Notes under the pieces: generated by a model | What the model was told of the DNA's origin: nothing | Seen by the model: the letters and a program-made list of their open reading frames with translations, nothing else | Databases searched by the model: none | Assembly: GCF_030506305.1 (NCBI RefSeq) | Contig: NZ_CP119421.1 | Span: forward strand, 4,356,501 to 4,420,500 | Source: Porifericola rhodea | GTDB taxonomy: Bacteria > Bacteroidota > Bacteroidia > Cytophagales > Cyclobacteriaceae | Length of the DNA: 64,000 bases | Direction: 5' to 3' | In this document: piece after piece, positions 51,967 through 61,255 of the stretch | Layout of the letters: every line of letters starts with the position of its first letter | How positions within the stretch are numbered: position 1 is the stretch's first letter | Made by a program: the position numbers and the translations under genes

Positions 51967-52195
51967 AGTTCATCAGGTTAAGTTGTTATCGTTAGTCATA
52001 CTGCGGCTTAATAGCGGCAATTAATTCATTTGGGTAAAATCAATATAATCATTTTTAGCTGATTTAAAGGTTTTCTATCAGCATGAATTTTAACTTTTCA
52101 GGAAGTCATATAAGCATTAATTTCTGCAAGCTAAGAGGTAGTATTCATTTGTGATAACCCATAAATTGCTATTTCTAAGATAACCTAAAACACCT

Positions 52196-53731
52196 ATGAA
52201 TTACTATAAAACACTCTTTACAATCAGCTTATTATTAATGTTTGTTGTATCTAGCCCAGCGTTAGCTCAGAACAAAGCTCATCCAAATATTATCTACATA
52301 CTGGCAGATGATTTGGGCTATGGAGATGTGGGTGCTTTTAATGAAGAAAGCAAAATTAAGACACCACATCTGGATCTGCTGGCTGCAGAAGGAATGATAT
52401 TTACCGATGCTCATACTTCATCATCAGTTTGTACACCTACTCGTTACGGAATACTTACAGGGAGATACAACTGGAGGTCAGAACTCAAAGAAGGTGTACT
52501 TTGGGGCGAGTCTGAGGCTTTAATACCTACTGAGAGAACTACAGTAGCATCCTTACTGCAAAATCAAGGTTATCATACTGCATTTATTGGAAAGTGGCAT
52601 CTGGGATGGAATTTTACTAAAGATAAAGAAGGTAATATTGATTTTGAGGGCAAGGTAACGCATACACCCAATGATCTGGGCTTTAATTATGCGTATGGAC
52701 ATAATGGCTCTCTAGATATGCCTCCGTATGTATATGTTGAGAATGGAAAAGTGACTGCTATTCCTACAGAAACGACAGTTAACACTGATTTTCAGGGATT
52801 TTGGAGAAAAGGGCTAACTGCACCTGACTTCGTTCATCAAGAAGTGACTCCTCATTTTTTTGAGAAAGCTAAAGCTTATATACAAGAAAGAAGCAAAACT
52901 AATCAGCCATTCTTTCTTTACCTTCCCCTACCCTCTCCCCACACTCCAGTGCTTCCTGATCAAAAATGGTTGGGAAAAAGCGGACTTAATCCTTATGCCG
53001 ACTTTGTAATGATGATAGATGACTATGTAGGAGACTTGTTACAAAGCGTAAAAACAAATGGTCTGGAGAATAATACTATTGTCATCTTTACCTCTGATAA
53101 CGGATGTTCTCCCAGGGCAAAATTTGATGAGTTGAAAAGTAAAGGCCACAATCCATCCTACAAGTTCAGAGGCCATAAGGCAGATATTTTTGAAGGCGGT
53201 CACCGAGTTCCTTTTATTGTAAAATGGCCTGCCCAGATTAAAGCCGGACAAAGTAGTGACGAAATTATCTGTACTACGGACCTAATGGCCACTTGTGCAG
53301 CAATTGTAGATTATAAACTCAGAGATCATGAAGGTGAAGACAGCTATAATCTACTTCCGCTATTAAAAGGTAAAAAATTAAAAAATCCACTTAGAGAAGC
53401 AACTGTTCACCACTCCATTAATGGTAGTTTTGCTATTAGACAAGGAGACTGGAAGCTCATTATGTGTCCTGACTCCGGTGGATGGAGCGAACCTAAGCCC
53501 AACACAGATGCAAGTTCTTCATTAGCAGAAGTACAACTGTATCATCTGAAAGATGACATTGCAGAAACTAACAATCTGGAGGCTCAATATCCTGAAAAAG
53601 TAGCTGAACTTAAAAGCTTACTGAATCAATATATACAAGCAGGAAGAAGTACGCCAGGAAAAAAACAGCAAAATGAAGGCAATGCAGAATGGAAACATTT
53701 GTGGTGGTTAAGCAGCCATACTGCTAACTAA
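52196..53731 (+). CDS. secreted sulfatase (arylsulfatase family, Cys-type)
   Basis: A 511-residue sulfatase. The signal peptide ends PALAQ near 25. Asp38-Asp39 (ILADDLGYGD) are metal ligands, CTPTR at 79-83 is the formylglycine signature with Cys79, GKWHLGW carries the conserved Lys and His, and FTSDNGC the second Asp-Asn pair. KFRGHKADIFEGGHRVPF is typical of the arylsulfatase A-like S1 family. It differs from the first sulfatase of the window in length and C-terminus. It is monocistronic, between the O-methyltransferase (divergent) and the Fur-family gene. The natural substrate is unknown. Confidence 0.92.
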   Translation: MNYYKTLFTISLLLMFVVSSPALAQNKAHPNIIYILADDLGYGDVGAFNEESKIKTPHLDLLAAEGMIFTDAHTSSSVCTPTRYGILTGRYNWRSELKEGVLWGESEALIPTERTTVASLLQNQGYHTAFIGKWHLGWNFTKDKEGNIDFEGKVTHTPNDLGFNYAYGHNGSLDMPPYVYVENGKVTAIPTETTVNTDFQGFWRKGLTAPDFVHQEVTPHFFEKAKAYIQERSKTNQPFFLYLPLPSPHTPVLPDQKWLGKSGLNPYADFVMMIDDYVGDLLQSVKTNGLENNTIVIFTSDNGCSPRAKFDELKSKGHNPSYKFRGHKADIFEGGHRVPFIVKWPAQIKAGQSSDEIICTTDLMATCAAIVDYKLRDHEGEDSYNLLPLLKGKKLKNPLREATVHHSINGSFAIRQGDWKLIMCPDSGGWSEPKPNTDASSSLAEVQLYHLKDDIAETNNLEAQYPEKVAELKSLLNQYIQAGRSTPGKKQQNEGNAEWKHLWWLSSHTAN

Positions 53732-53771
53732 AATGTATTTGCAGGAATCTAATACATAAAAATATGGTTAG

Positions 53772-53802
53772 AGTAAATATGCAACATAATTGCATATTTA
53801 CT
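53772..53802. promoter_or_regulatory. perfect 13-bp-arm palindrome, Fur/Zur-type operator
   Basis: AGTAAATATGCAA (53772-53784) and TTGCATATTTACT (53790-53802) are exact reverse complements around the 5-bp spacer CATAA. The site ends 10 bp before the start codon of the Fur-family gene, so binding there would block the promoter or ribosome access. It fits autoregulation of a Zur/Fur protein and control of the TonB receptor downstream. Confidence 0.75.
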
Positions 53803-53812
53803 ACCTTGCGAT

Positions 53813-54274
53813 ATGAATGAAAGTATACTTGAAGACCTTCTGCATGAGCATAAGCTACGCATAACCAAATGCCGTACGGATATTATAAGCTTTTTTCTGA
53901 AATCAGACTGTGCTTTATCTGCTAAAATTCTGGAAAAAGAACTCTCACAGTATGACAGAGTTACAATTTATCGCACCTTAAACTCATTTATAGATAAGCA
54001 CATTCTGCACCCCATTCCCAGCGACGGTGGAGCAGCACTCTACGGCTTTTCAGATACTATTCGTAAAAGTATAGCCTCTACACCCTATCAGAAAGATGAT
54101 TCAGATTTAAATGGTATACATGAAGAGCATATCCACTTTACCTGCCATGCCTGTGGTAAAACATTGTGCCTGCACGAACAGTCCATTCCAAAAGTAAAAC
54201 TCCCGGACGGTTATCAGGTTAATGAAGTAGAAATGGTAATTAAAGGCTACTGTCAATCTTGTAGCCCCTCCTAA
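53813..54274 (+). CDS. Fur-family regulator, probably Zur-like
   Basis: A 153-residue metal-sensing repressor. The winged-helix domain covers about 1-80 (KLRITKCRTDIISFF, then YDRVTIYRTLNSFI). The C-terminal metal domain has a structural zinc site formed by Cys111 and Cys114 (CHAC) and Cys147 and Cys150 (CQSC), an extra Cys119, and the His-rich stretch HEEHIHF (103-109). The protein is smaller and more Cys/His-rich than typical Fur, which fits Zur. It is followed after 10 bp by a TonB receptor with a His-rich segment, and preceded by a perfect palindrome. Zinc is inferred; iron or another metal is not excluded. Confidence 0.87.
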   Translation: MNESILEDLLHEHKLRITKCRTDIISFFLKSDCALSAKILEKELSQYDRVTIYRTLNSFIDKHILHPIPSDGGAALYGFSDTIRKSIASTPYQKDDSDLNGIHEEHIHFTCHACGKTLCLHEQSIPKVKLPDGYQVNEVEMVIKGYCQSCSPS

Positions 54275-54284
54275 TATTTTTAAG

Positions 54285-56708
54285 GTGAACAAATTTTTAT
54301 TTTTTGTACTGGTTGGCTTATGGCCTGTTTTACTTCTTGCCCAAAACACATCAATAGAAACTGATACTTGCAATTATAAGGTTGAAGGATTTGTACTGGA
54401 CCTTAGTACCAATAATCCTCTACCCTATGCCAGCGTACAGGTTCAATATGCTCAAAAAGGAACAACTGCTGACCAAAATGGATACTTTCAGATTAAAGGA
54501 CTTTGCCGAAAAGAGTTTGACCTGATAGTCAGCTTTGTAGGATACAAGACAGCCATTCATCACCACGATACCTACCATCAGGCTCCGAAAATCTTTCTGG
54601 CTCCTGATAGCCTTACTCTGGAAAGTGTTACAATAGAGGGTGACCAACTGGAAGGTCAGCTATTCTCTGGTACGGTACGGCAAATGAATACACGCACTTT
54701 AGAAGAAAGTAAAAACCTTTCATTAGGCGACATGGCAAGTAGCTTCAGTGGTGTATCTGTTCTCAAAACCGGACAAAATGTAGTGAAACCTGTTATACAC
54801 GGATTACACAGTAATAGAGTATTAATAGTGAACAATGATGTAAGACACGAATTTCAGAATTGGGGGGTAGAACATGCGCCAGAGATTGACCCTTCCATGA
54901 TTGATAATATGAGTGTGGTTAAAGGAGCAGCGACTGTAAAGTATGGTCCGGATGCGCTTGGAGGAGTCTTAGTTATTAACCCAAACCCTTTAGATTTATT
55001 AATACCATTGAATGGAGAACTAAACCTCTCTGCAAACACAAATGGACGGGCAGGTGATGGACATATACGGCTACATAAGGGGTTTCATAAACTCAGTGTT
55101 CAAGCCCAGGCAGCTTATACTCACCAGGGAGATTTACAGAGCCCGGACTATGTACTTAGCAATACCGGAAAAAGAGAAAAAAGTCTCTCGCTTGGCACAC
55201 GTTACCACTGGAAAAATCTGGATTTATATGCGTACTATAGCCATTTTGATCAGGAACTGGGCATACTGAGAGGCTCTGTTGCAGGAAACCTTGAAGATCT
55301 GGCACTGGCAATAGAAAGTAAAAAACCTCTGCTTACTTCTAAATTTACTTATGACATCAATAATCCCCGGCAGGTAGTTAGCCATGATGTGTTTAAACTT
55401 AAAGGAGTACTTAGCAGAGTAAATCAGTCCCTGGAAGTAGTTTATGCACTACAAAACAATCATCGCCAGGAATTTGACGTTCGCCGAGGTATCAATAACG
55501 AAAGCCCAGCCATAGATCTTGAGTTATTATCACATAGCCTGGACCTTGAATGGCAGCATCCCTCTTTACGGGATTGGGATGGAAGCCTGGGTATACAGTT
55601 GGTTTATCAGGATAATAATAACTTACCGGGCACTAATACGATACCCTTTGTACCTAACTATAATACTTATCGTGCAGGTGTATACCTAATAGAGAGCAAA
55701 GTAATACACGAAAATCGTATTGAATGGGGCCTTAGGTATGATTTTCAGACTAATTCTATCCGTGCTCGCGCTACTAATAATGATGTGTACAGAAACGAAC
55801 TTGTGTACCAAAACCTTAGTGCTACTATGGGCATTGTAAAACCCCTGGCCGAAGGGCATATATTTAGAAGTAATATTGGTACTGCATGGAGGCCCCCTAA
55901 TGTTTCTGAGCTTTATAGCTTCGGAAAACATCAGGCTTCTGTAGATTACGGATTATGGAGGTATACCATACTGGAAAATGGTCAGGCACAGACTACCGAT
56001 GGTATATTGTCAGAAAAGGAGAAGGCTGTACCTTCAGAAGTAGGTTTTAAATGGATCAATACTTACGAGCTAAATACCGATCAATTTTATGGCGAGGCTA
56101 CGGTTTATGCTAATTATATCATGGACTTTCTATACACCAGACCTTCTGGTATTGTACAAACCGTAAGAGGAGCATTCCCTTTCTTTGTATATGATCAATC
56201 CGATGCTTTGTTTGCCGGACTTGATGCCAGTCTTTCTCATCAGCATACAAGCAATATAAATTCAGAACTGAAATTCAGTTATGTATGGGCAAAAAACCTG
56301 AGCGAAGATGCCTTTTTTGTTGGCATTCCCCCCATCAATGTACAGTATGAGTTCAGGCAAGATATTCCAAGTTTTTCAGTATTTGATAATTTTAGTTGGT
56401 ACGCACGTTTAGATTATACCTTCAGGCAGTTTCAGTCTCCTCCTACCATCTCAGTAAGGCAGATTCTGGAAGCAGAGGATGAGCAGAACATATTCGCCGA
56501 AAATAAAGCTGGTTTTGATTTTATAGAAGCTCCAGACGCTTACCTATTGGCTCATGTAGGTATGGAAGGACAGTTTCAGCGCTATACTATTCGTTTGAGA
56601 GTGTCTAACCTACTCAATACTTCTTATAGAACATACACTGACCGTTTGCGCTATTTTGCAGACGAACTCGGGCGAAGTTTTGAGTTACAGATCAATTATC
56701 AATTCTAG
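54285..56708 (+). CDS. TonB-dependent receptor, candidate zinc uptake
   Basis: An 807-residue outer-membrane receptor. The start is GTG: it gives the signal peptide NKFLFFVLVGLWPVLLLAQ at once and no ATG follows nearby. A carboxypeptidase-regulatory-like domain (about 32-105) includes LPYASVQVQYAQKGTTADQNGYFQI and a His cluster AIHHHDTYHQ at 90-99. The plug follows (LGDMASSFSGVSVLKTG, then NWGVEHAPEIDPSMIDNM, VVKGAATVKYGPDALGGVL), and the rest is a barrel ending FELQINYQF. The NWGxEHAPEIDP plug form occurs in ZnuD-like metal receptors. It is cotranscribed with the Fur-family gene (10-bp gap). Confidence 0.88.
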   Translation: MNKFLFFVLVGLWPVLLLAQNTSIETDTCNYKVEGFVLDLSTNNPLPYASVQVQYAQKGTTADQNGYFQIKGLCRKEFDLIVSFVGYKTAIHHHDTYHQAPKIFLAPDSLTLESVTIEGDQLEGQLFSGTVRQMNTRTLEESKNLSLGDMASSFSGVSVLKTGQNVVKPVIHGLHSNRVLIVNNDVRHEFQNWGVEHAPEIDPSMIDNMSVVKGAATVKYGPDALGGVLVINPNPLDLLIPLNGELNLSANTNGRAGDGHIRLHKGFHKLSVQAQAAYTHQGDLQSPDYVLSNTGKREKSLSLGTRYHWKNLDLYAYYSHFDQELGILRGSVAGNLEDLALAIESKKPLLTSKFTYDINNPRQVVSHDVFKLKGVLSRVNQSLEVVYALQNNHRQEFDVRRGINNESPAIDLELLSHSLDLEWQHPSLRDWDGSLGIQLVYQDNNNLPGTNTIPFVPNYNTYRAGVYLIESKVIHENRIEWGLRYDFQTNSIRARATNNDVYRNELVYQNLSATMGIVKPLAEGHIFRSNIGTAWRPPNVSELYSFGKHQASVDYGLWRYTILENGQAQTTDGILSEKEKAVPSEVGFKWINTYELNTDQFYGEATVYANYIMDFLYTRPSGIVQTVRGAFPFFVYDQSDALFAGLDASLSHQHTSNINSELKFSYVWAKNLSEDAFFVGIPPINVQYEFRQDIPSFSVFDNFSWYARLDYTFRQFQSPPTISVRQILEAEDEQNIFAENKAGFDFIEAPDAYLLAHVGMEGQFQRYTIRLRVSNLLNTSYRTYTDRLRYFADELGRSFELQINYQF

Positions 56709-56781
56709 AAATTTAGTACTGACAGTAACACTTAAGAAGTTTACACAGGTAGTTGAAAAGTAACTCACAGATACGTCAACA

Positions 56782-56818
56782 AAACAGGAGATAATTAACT
56801 AACGATAAATTCCTGTTT
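56782..56818 (+). terminator. possible terminator after the TonB receptor
   Basis: AAACAGGA (56782-56789) pairs perfectly with TCCTGTTT (56811-56818), with a 21-base loop, followed by an A/T-rich T-containing tail. The large loop makes it a weak call. Confidence 0.35.
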
Positions 56819-56909
56819 AATTCATTTTTATTCTAAACAATACAGATTTGACTCATTGAGTTGTAAGCTAAAGAAAGCTTATCTAATTTATCGCAAAAAA
56901 TACAGCTCA

Positions 56910-58655
56910 ATGCAGATTAAAGAAAGTCCTAAAACCTACGACGTATGTATAGTAGGTTCTGGTGCCGGCGGTGGAATGGCTGCGAAAACGCTTGCCGAAG
57001 CCGGTGCTACCGTTGCCCTTCTGGAAGCAGGCCCCATGTTTGACTCCGCAGTTGGCGATATGTTTAAATGGCCTTATCAGTCGCCTCGTCGTGGAGCCCC
57101 GACTCATCGTCCTTTTGGAGAGTTTGACGCCGCCTACGGAGGTTGGGAGATTGATGGAGAACCATATACTCGCGCAGCAGGCACTCAGTTTGACTGGTTT
57201 CGTTCGCGTATGCTGGGTGGTAGAACTAACCACTTCGGAAGAATTTCGCTTCGTTTTGGTCCTAAAGATTTTAAGCGCAAGAGTGTGGACGGTCTGGGCG
57301 ATGACTGGCCTATCTCTTATGAAGACATTAAACCTTATTACGACCGAATTGACAAAATGATCGGTGTATTTGGGGTAAACTTTGACCGTAGCCTGGGTCT
57401 GGATAACGAACCAGATGGTTTCTTTCTTCCCCCTCCTACTCCTCGTGCCTATGAGCTCATGGTAAAAAAGAACTGCGATAAGTTAGACATACCGGTAGTA
57501 CCTTCCCGCCTGTCTATACTTACACGTCCTTTGGGTAAAAGACCTGCCTGTCATTACTGTTCGCAGTGTAATCGTGGCTGCTCCACTCACTCCAATTTTT
57601 CATCACCTTCTGTTTTACTTCCTCCTGCCCTGGAAACCGGTAATGTAACCCTCATTACCAATGCTATGGCCAGAGAAGTACTAACTGATGAAGAAGGCCT
57701 GGCTACCGGTGTTTCTTATGTGAGTAAAGATGATAACATGGAGTATACCATCAGGGCAAAAACAGTAGTACTTGCTGCCAGTGCCTGTGAAACCGCACGC
57801 CTGATGCTTAACTCAAAATCTTCTCGCTACCCTAATGGATTAGGCAACTCAAGTGGTATGGTAGGTAAGTACCTGATGGACTCTACAGGTGGTGATCTTG
57901 CTGGTATTTTTCCTCAGATGATGGATGGCATTCCATATAATGAAGATGGTGTTGGAGGAATGCACATGTATATGCCCTGGTGGATAGATAACCAAAAAGC
58001 TAAGCTTGACTTTCCACGGGGCTACCATATAGAAATTTGGGGAGGTAGAAACATGCCTTCTTATGGATTTTTGGGCGGTATCCATAACTACAATGCGAAA
58101 TTTGGTAACCGTGATGGTAGCCAGAGACCTAATGGAGGCGGCGGTTACGGAGCGCAGCTTAAAGATGACTACCGCCGCTTTTATGGTGCTATGGTCGGCT
58201 TTAGCGGGCGTGGTGAGCCAGTAGCCCTAGAAAGTAACTATTGTGAGATTGATCCTAATGTGGTGGATAAATGGGGTATTCCTGTTCTTCGCTTCAATTA
58301 TGAGTGGAGTGAACATGAAATTCTACAGGCCAAACATATGCAGGATACCTTTGAGGAAATTATAGAAACTATGGGTGGCAAGCTATTGTGGAATAAGGCA
58401 GGTGCCGATAGTAATTATGGCATACACGCTCCGGGTAGAATTATTCATGAAGTGGGGGTAGCACGTATGGGTAAAGATGCCAAAAAAGCACCAGTAAACG
58501 AGTACTGCCAGTCACATGACTGCAAAAACCTCTTTGTTGCTGATGGTTCTTCATTTGTGTCTATGGCCGATAAAAACCCTACCTGGACTATTTTAGCACT
58601 ATCGCTAAGAACCTCAGAATATATTATTGATCAGAAAAAGAAAGGCAACATCTAA
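56910..58655 (+). CDS. GMC-family dehydrogenase large subunit with four-Cys cluster
   Basis: A 581-residue flavoprotein of the GMC oxidoreductase family, like gluconate 2-dehydrogenase or fructose dehydrogenase large subunits. GSGAGG at 16-21 is the FAD motif. CHYCSQCNRGC at 214-224 has Cys214, 217, 220 and 224 (CxxCxxCxxxC), an iron-sulfur-like cluster known from related membrane dehydrogenases. The C-terminus (HEVGVARMG, then VADGSSFVSMADKNPT) carries the His-Asn active-site region. It has no signal peptide, and the gene for the Tat-exported subunit 3 overlaps its end, so it is probably exported by riding on that partner. The start is ATG 56910; the frame runs back to a TTG at 56856. The sugar or alcohol substrate is unknown. 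Confidence 0.9.
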   Translation: MQIKESPKTYDVCIVGSGAGGGMAAKTLAEAGATVALLEAGPMFDSAVGDMFKWPYQSPRRGAPTHRPFGEFDAAYGGWEIDGEPYTRAAGTQFDWFRSRMLGGRTNHFGRISLRFGPKDFKRKSVDGLGDDWPISYEDIKPYYDRIDKMIGVFGVNFDRSLGLDNEPDGFFLPPPTPRAYELMVKKNCDKLDIPVVPSRLSILTRPLGKRPACHYCSQCNRGCSTHSNFSSPSVLLPPALETGNVTLITNAMAREVLTDEEGLATGVSYVSKDDNMEYTIRAKTVVLAASACETARLMLNSKSSRYPNGLGNSSGMVGKYLMDSTGGDLAGIFPQMMDGIPYNEDGVGGMHMYMPWWIDNQKAKLDFPRGYHIEIWGGRNMPSYGFLGGIHNYNAKFGNRDGSQRPNGGGGYGAQLKDDYRRFYGAMVGFSGRGEPVALESNYCEIDPNVVDKWGIPVLRFNYEWSEHEILQAKHMQDTFEEIIETMGGKLLWNKAGADSNYGIHAPGRIIHEVGVARMGKDAKKAPVNEYCQSHDCKNLFVADGSSFVSMADKNPTWTILALSLRTSEYIIDQKKKGNI

Positions 58656-58665
58656 AATATTTCTC

Positions 58666-59331
58666 ATGGATAAGCAAAATAATGGTATGAATCGCCGTAC
58701 CTCTCTAAAGTACATGGGAGGTGCTGCTGCCTCTCTTGCCAGCCTCAGTTGGGTGGGTTGCGATAGCCCTGAAGATACCCAAGAAGCTCACGAACATAAG
58801 CACGAAACCAGTGACGAACTAAAAATCAGTGAGGAAGATCAAAAGCTTATGGATCAGCAATTCTTTACTGAGCATGAAATGCAGACAGTAACAGTGCTGG
58901 CTAACCTTATCATTCCTGCTGATGATCGTTCTGGAAATGCATCAGGTGCTGGCGTACCTGAGTTTATAGAATTTATGATGAAAGATCAGCCCTGGCACCA
59001 GACCGGTATGCGAGGCGGCCTGCGCTGGTTAGATATAGAAAGTCAGCGTCAGTTTCAATCTAAATTTATAGAGCTGAGTGAAAAGCAGCAGAAACAACTT
59101 TTAGACCAAATCGCGTATCCGGAAGTGGCTGACCCAAGAATGAGTCAGGGGGTAAATTTCTTTAACAATTTCAGAGATTTTGTAGCTACCGGGTTCTTTA
59201 CCAGTAAAATGGGTATTGACGATCTGGAGTACAAAGGCAACACTGCTAATGTCTGGAAAGGTAGTCCTCCCGAAGTACTGGAACGACTTGGAGTAAGTTA
59301 TGATGATGTCAGTGGATGGGATTTCGCTTAA
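58666..59331 (+). CDS. gluconate 2-dehydrogenase subunit 3 family protein
   Basis: A 221-residue protein. The Tat signal is MNRRTSLKYMGGAAAS (8-23), followed by SLSWVGCDSPED, in which VGC is a possible lipobox, making it a candidate Tat lipoprotein. The body (about 60-210; FFTEHEMQTVTVLANLIIPAD, then GVPEFIEFMM, MSQGVNFFNNFRDFVATGFF) is the subunit 3 fold. The frame extends back to a TTG at 58627 inside the large-subunit gene; ATG 58666, 10 bp after that gene, places the Tat motif properly. It should carry the large subunit across the membrane. No cytochrome c subunit follows, so the electron acceptor is not encoded here. Confidence 0.88.
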   Translation: MDKQNNGMNRRTSLKYMGGAAASLASLSWVGCDSPEDTQEAHEHKHETSDELKISEEDQKLMDQQFFTEHEMQTVTVLANLIIPADDRSGNASGAGVPEFIEFMMKDQPWHQTGMRGGLRWLDIESQRQFQSKFIELSEKQQKQLLDQIAYPEVADPRMSQGVNFFNNFRDFVATGFFTSKMGIDDLEYKGNTANVWKGSPPEVLERLGVSYDDVSGWDFA

Positions 59332-59381
59332 GCGAGACATCTTTTTTAGATTAGGCCTTAACGCCTAAATAAGATAATTAG

Positions 59382-59420
59382 AGGTCAAGAGAATGTATTT
59401 CTTTTGGCCTTTTATTATTT
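59382..59420 (+). terminator. intrinsic terminator after the GMC dehydrogenase genes
   Basis: AGGTCAAGAG (59382-59391) pairs with CTTTTGGCCT (59401-59410) with two G-U pairs, followed by a T-rich tail TTTTATTATTT. It ends the two-gene unit. Confidence 0.6.
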
Positions 59421-59499
59421 TACTATGTTTCTCTTTGCTAAGACTAAGCATAAATTTTTATAAATTATGCTTCTACACTACCACTTACCCTATTCTTTT

Positions 59500-61221
59500 A
59501 TGAAGCAAAATTTTATATGCAGCCTCTTATTCATCCCTATTTTATGTTGTCTGTATGCCTGTAAATCAGATACCCCAAGTGCACATCTCGTTATTAAAAA
59601 TGCGCAAATTTATACAATGAATGACGACTCACCTAAAGCGGAAGCTGTAGCAGTTTTAGGCGATAGTATTGTTTTTGTAGGTTCAAATCAGGAAGTCAAG
59701 AAATGGATTGGTGACAGCACACAGCTCATTGATCTGGATGGTAAAACTATGACCCCGGGGTTTATTGAAGGTCATGCCCACTTTATGGGTATAGGTTTTA
59801 ATCAGATGAACCTGGACTTATTATCGGCCACTAGCTTTGAGGAAGTGCTCCAAAAAGTGGAAGAAGCAGTAAAAAACACTCGTCCTGGAGTATGGATTAA
59901 CGGCAGAGGCTGGCATCAAGATAAATGGGACTCTTTACCTGATACTATGGTCAGAGGCTTTCCTGTGCATGAAGCGCTTAGTGCTATATCGCCAGACAAT
60001 CCTGTTTACCTTAAGCATGCTAGCGGCCATGCTGCTCTGGCAAACGCGAAAGCAATGGAAATCGCTGGTATTGCTAACTTCGCCAAAGAAGGTCCTATTG
60101 TAAAAGAAGTAGAAGGTGGTGAAGTCATTAAAGATGAACTTGGTAACCCTACTGGAATTTTCAATGAGAATGCTATGGGGCTGGTTACATCACATATACC
60201 AGGCAAAACACTTGGAAGTAATCTTAGAGCAGCTGAGCTAGCAATGCAAGAGTGTTTAAAAAACGGTATAACTTCTTTTCAGGATGCTGGCATTACCCGA
60301 GACATAGAACAGATGTATCGCAAATTAGCAGAAGAAAACCGATTAAAAGTACGATTATGGGCTATGATCAGCGGAAGTGATACCAGCCTTCTACAGCAAT
60401 ACTATCAATCAGGTCCTGCAATAGGCTTAGGTCATAATTTTTTAACCATACGCAGCATTAAACTATATACTGACGGAGCTTTAGGTTCACGCGGTGCCTG
60501 GCTTCTGGAAGAATACAGTGATATGCCCGGTGAACACGGCCATCAGACTACCCCAATGTCTTATGTTTATCAAACCTCATTAAAAGCATTAGAAAGTGGT
60601 CTACAGGTTTGTTCTCATGCTATAGGAGATCGCGCAAACCGTGAAGTTCTGGACAATTATGAAAAAGCTTTTCAGGAAAAGCCTGAGTTAGCAAAAGATC
60701 ATAGGTTCAGAATTGAACATGCCCAGCATTTGAGCGCACAGGATATCCCAAGGTTTGGCCAGTTAGGTGTCATACCAGCTATGCAGGCTGTTCACATGTC
60801 ATCGGACAGGCCTTGGGCCATAGAAAGATTAGGTAAAGACCGAATTGAGGAAGGTGCTTATGTGTGGAGAAAATTGCTGGATAGCGGCGCGCGTATTGTC
60901 AATGGTACCGATGCTCCGGTTGAGCCGGTAAATCCGCTGGCTAGCTTTTATGCTTCAGTAAGCCGAAGAACTCTTGCTGGTGATCCGGAAAATGGTTTTG
61001 AACCTTCACAAAAAATGAGTCGTGAAGAAGCATTAAAATCCTACACCCTAGATGCTGCCTATGCTGCTTTTGAAGAAAATATAAAAGGCAGTATTGAGGT
61101 AGGGAAGTTAGCAGACTTCACAGTCTTTTCGCAGAACATTATGCTCATACCCGAAGAGGAGATTTTGAATACTAATGTAGAAATGACATTTGTAGGCGGC
61201 AAACTGGAGTATAAACGGTAA
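59500..61221 (+). CDS. lipoprotein amidohydrolase (YtcJ-like, Amidohydro_3)
   Basis: A 573-residue exported metal-dependent hydrolase. The signal MKQNFICSLLFIPILCCLYAC ends in a lipobox (LYAC) at Cys21, so it is likely membrane-anchored outside the cytoplasm. GFIEGHAHFMG gives the HxH ligands, LYTDGALGSRGAWLL the lysine-like site region, CSHAIGDRANREVLD and RIEHAQHL further His ligands, and NGTDAPVEPVNPLASFYASVSR the catalytic Asp with the family's end block. The frame also has an ATG at 59467; the internal ATG is preferred because it starts the lipoprotein signal. YtcJ-like enzymes act on amides or cyclic imides, and the substrate is not known. Confidence 0.88.
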   Translation: MKQNFICSLLFIPILCCLYACKSDTPSAHLVIKNAQIYTMNDDSPKAEAVAVLGDSIVFVGSNQEVKKWIGDSTQLIDLDGKTMTPGFIEGHAHFMGIGFNQMNLDLLSATSFEEVLQKVEEAVKNTRPGVWINGRGWHQDKWDSLPDTMVRGFPVHEALSAISPDNPVYLKHASGHAALANAKAMEIAGIANFAKEGPIVKEVEGGEVIKDELGNPTGIFNENAMGLVTSHIPGKTLGSNLRAAELAMQECLKNGITSFQDAGITRDIEQMYRKLAEENRLKVRLWAMISGSDTSLLQQYYQSGPAIGLGHNFLTIRSIKLYTDGALGSRGAWLLEEYSDMPGEHGHQTTPMSYVYQTSLKALESGLQVCSHAIGDRANREVLDNYEKAFQEKPELAKDHRFRIEHAQHLSAQDIPRFGQLGVIPAMQAVHMSSDRPWAIERLGKDRIEEGAYVWRKLLDSGARIVNGTDAPVEPVNPLASFYASVSRRTLAGDPENGFEPSQKMSREEALKSYTLDAAYAAFEENIKGSIEVGKLADFTVFSQNIMLIPEEEILNTNVEMTFVGGKLEYKR

Positions 61222-61255
61222 AAAAAAGCCTTATCAAACATACCCTATTACAAAA

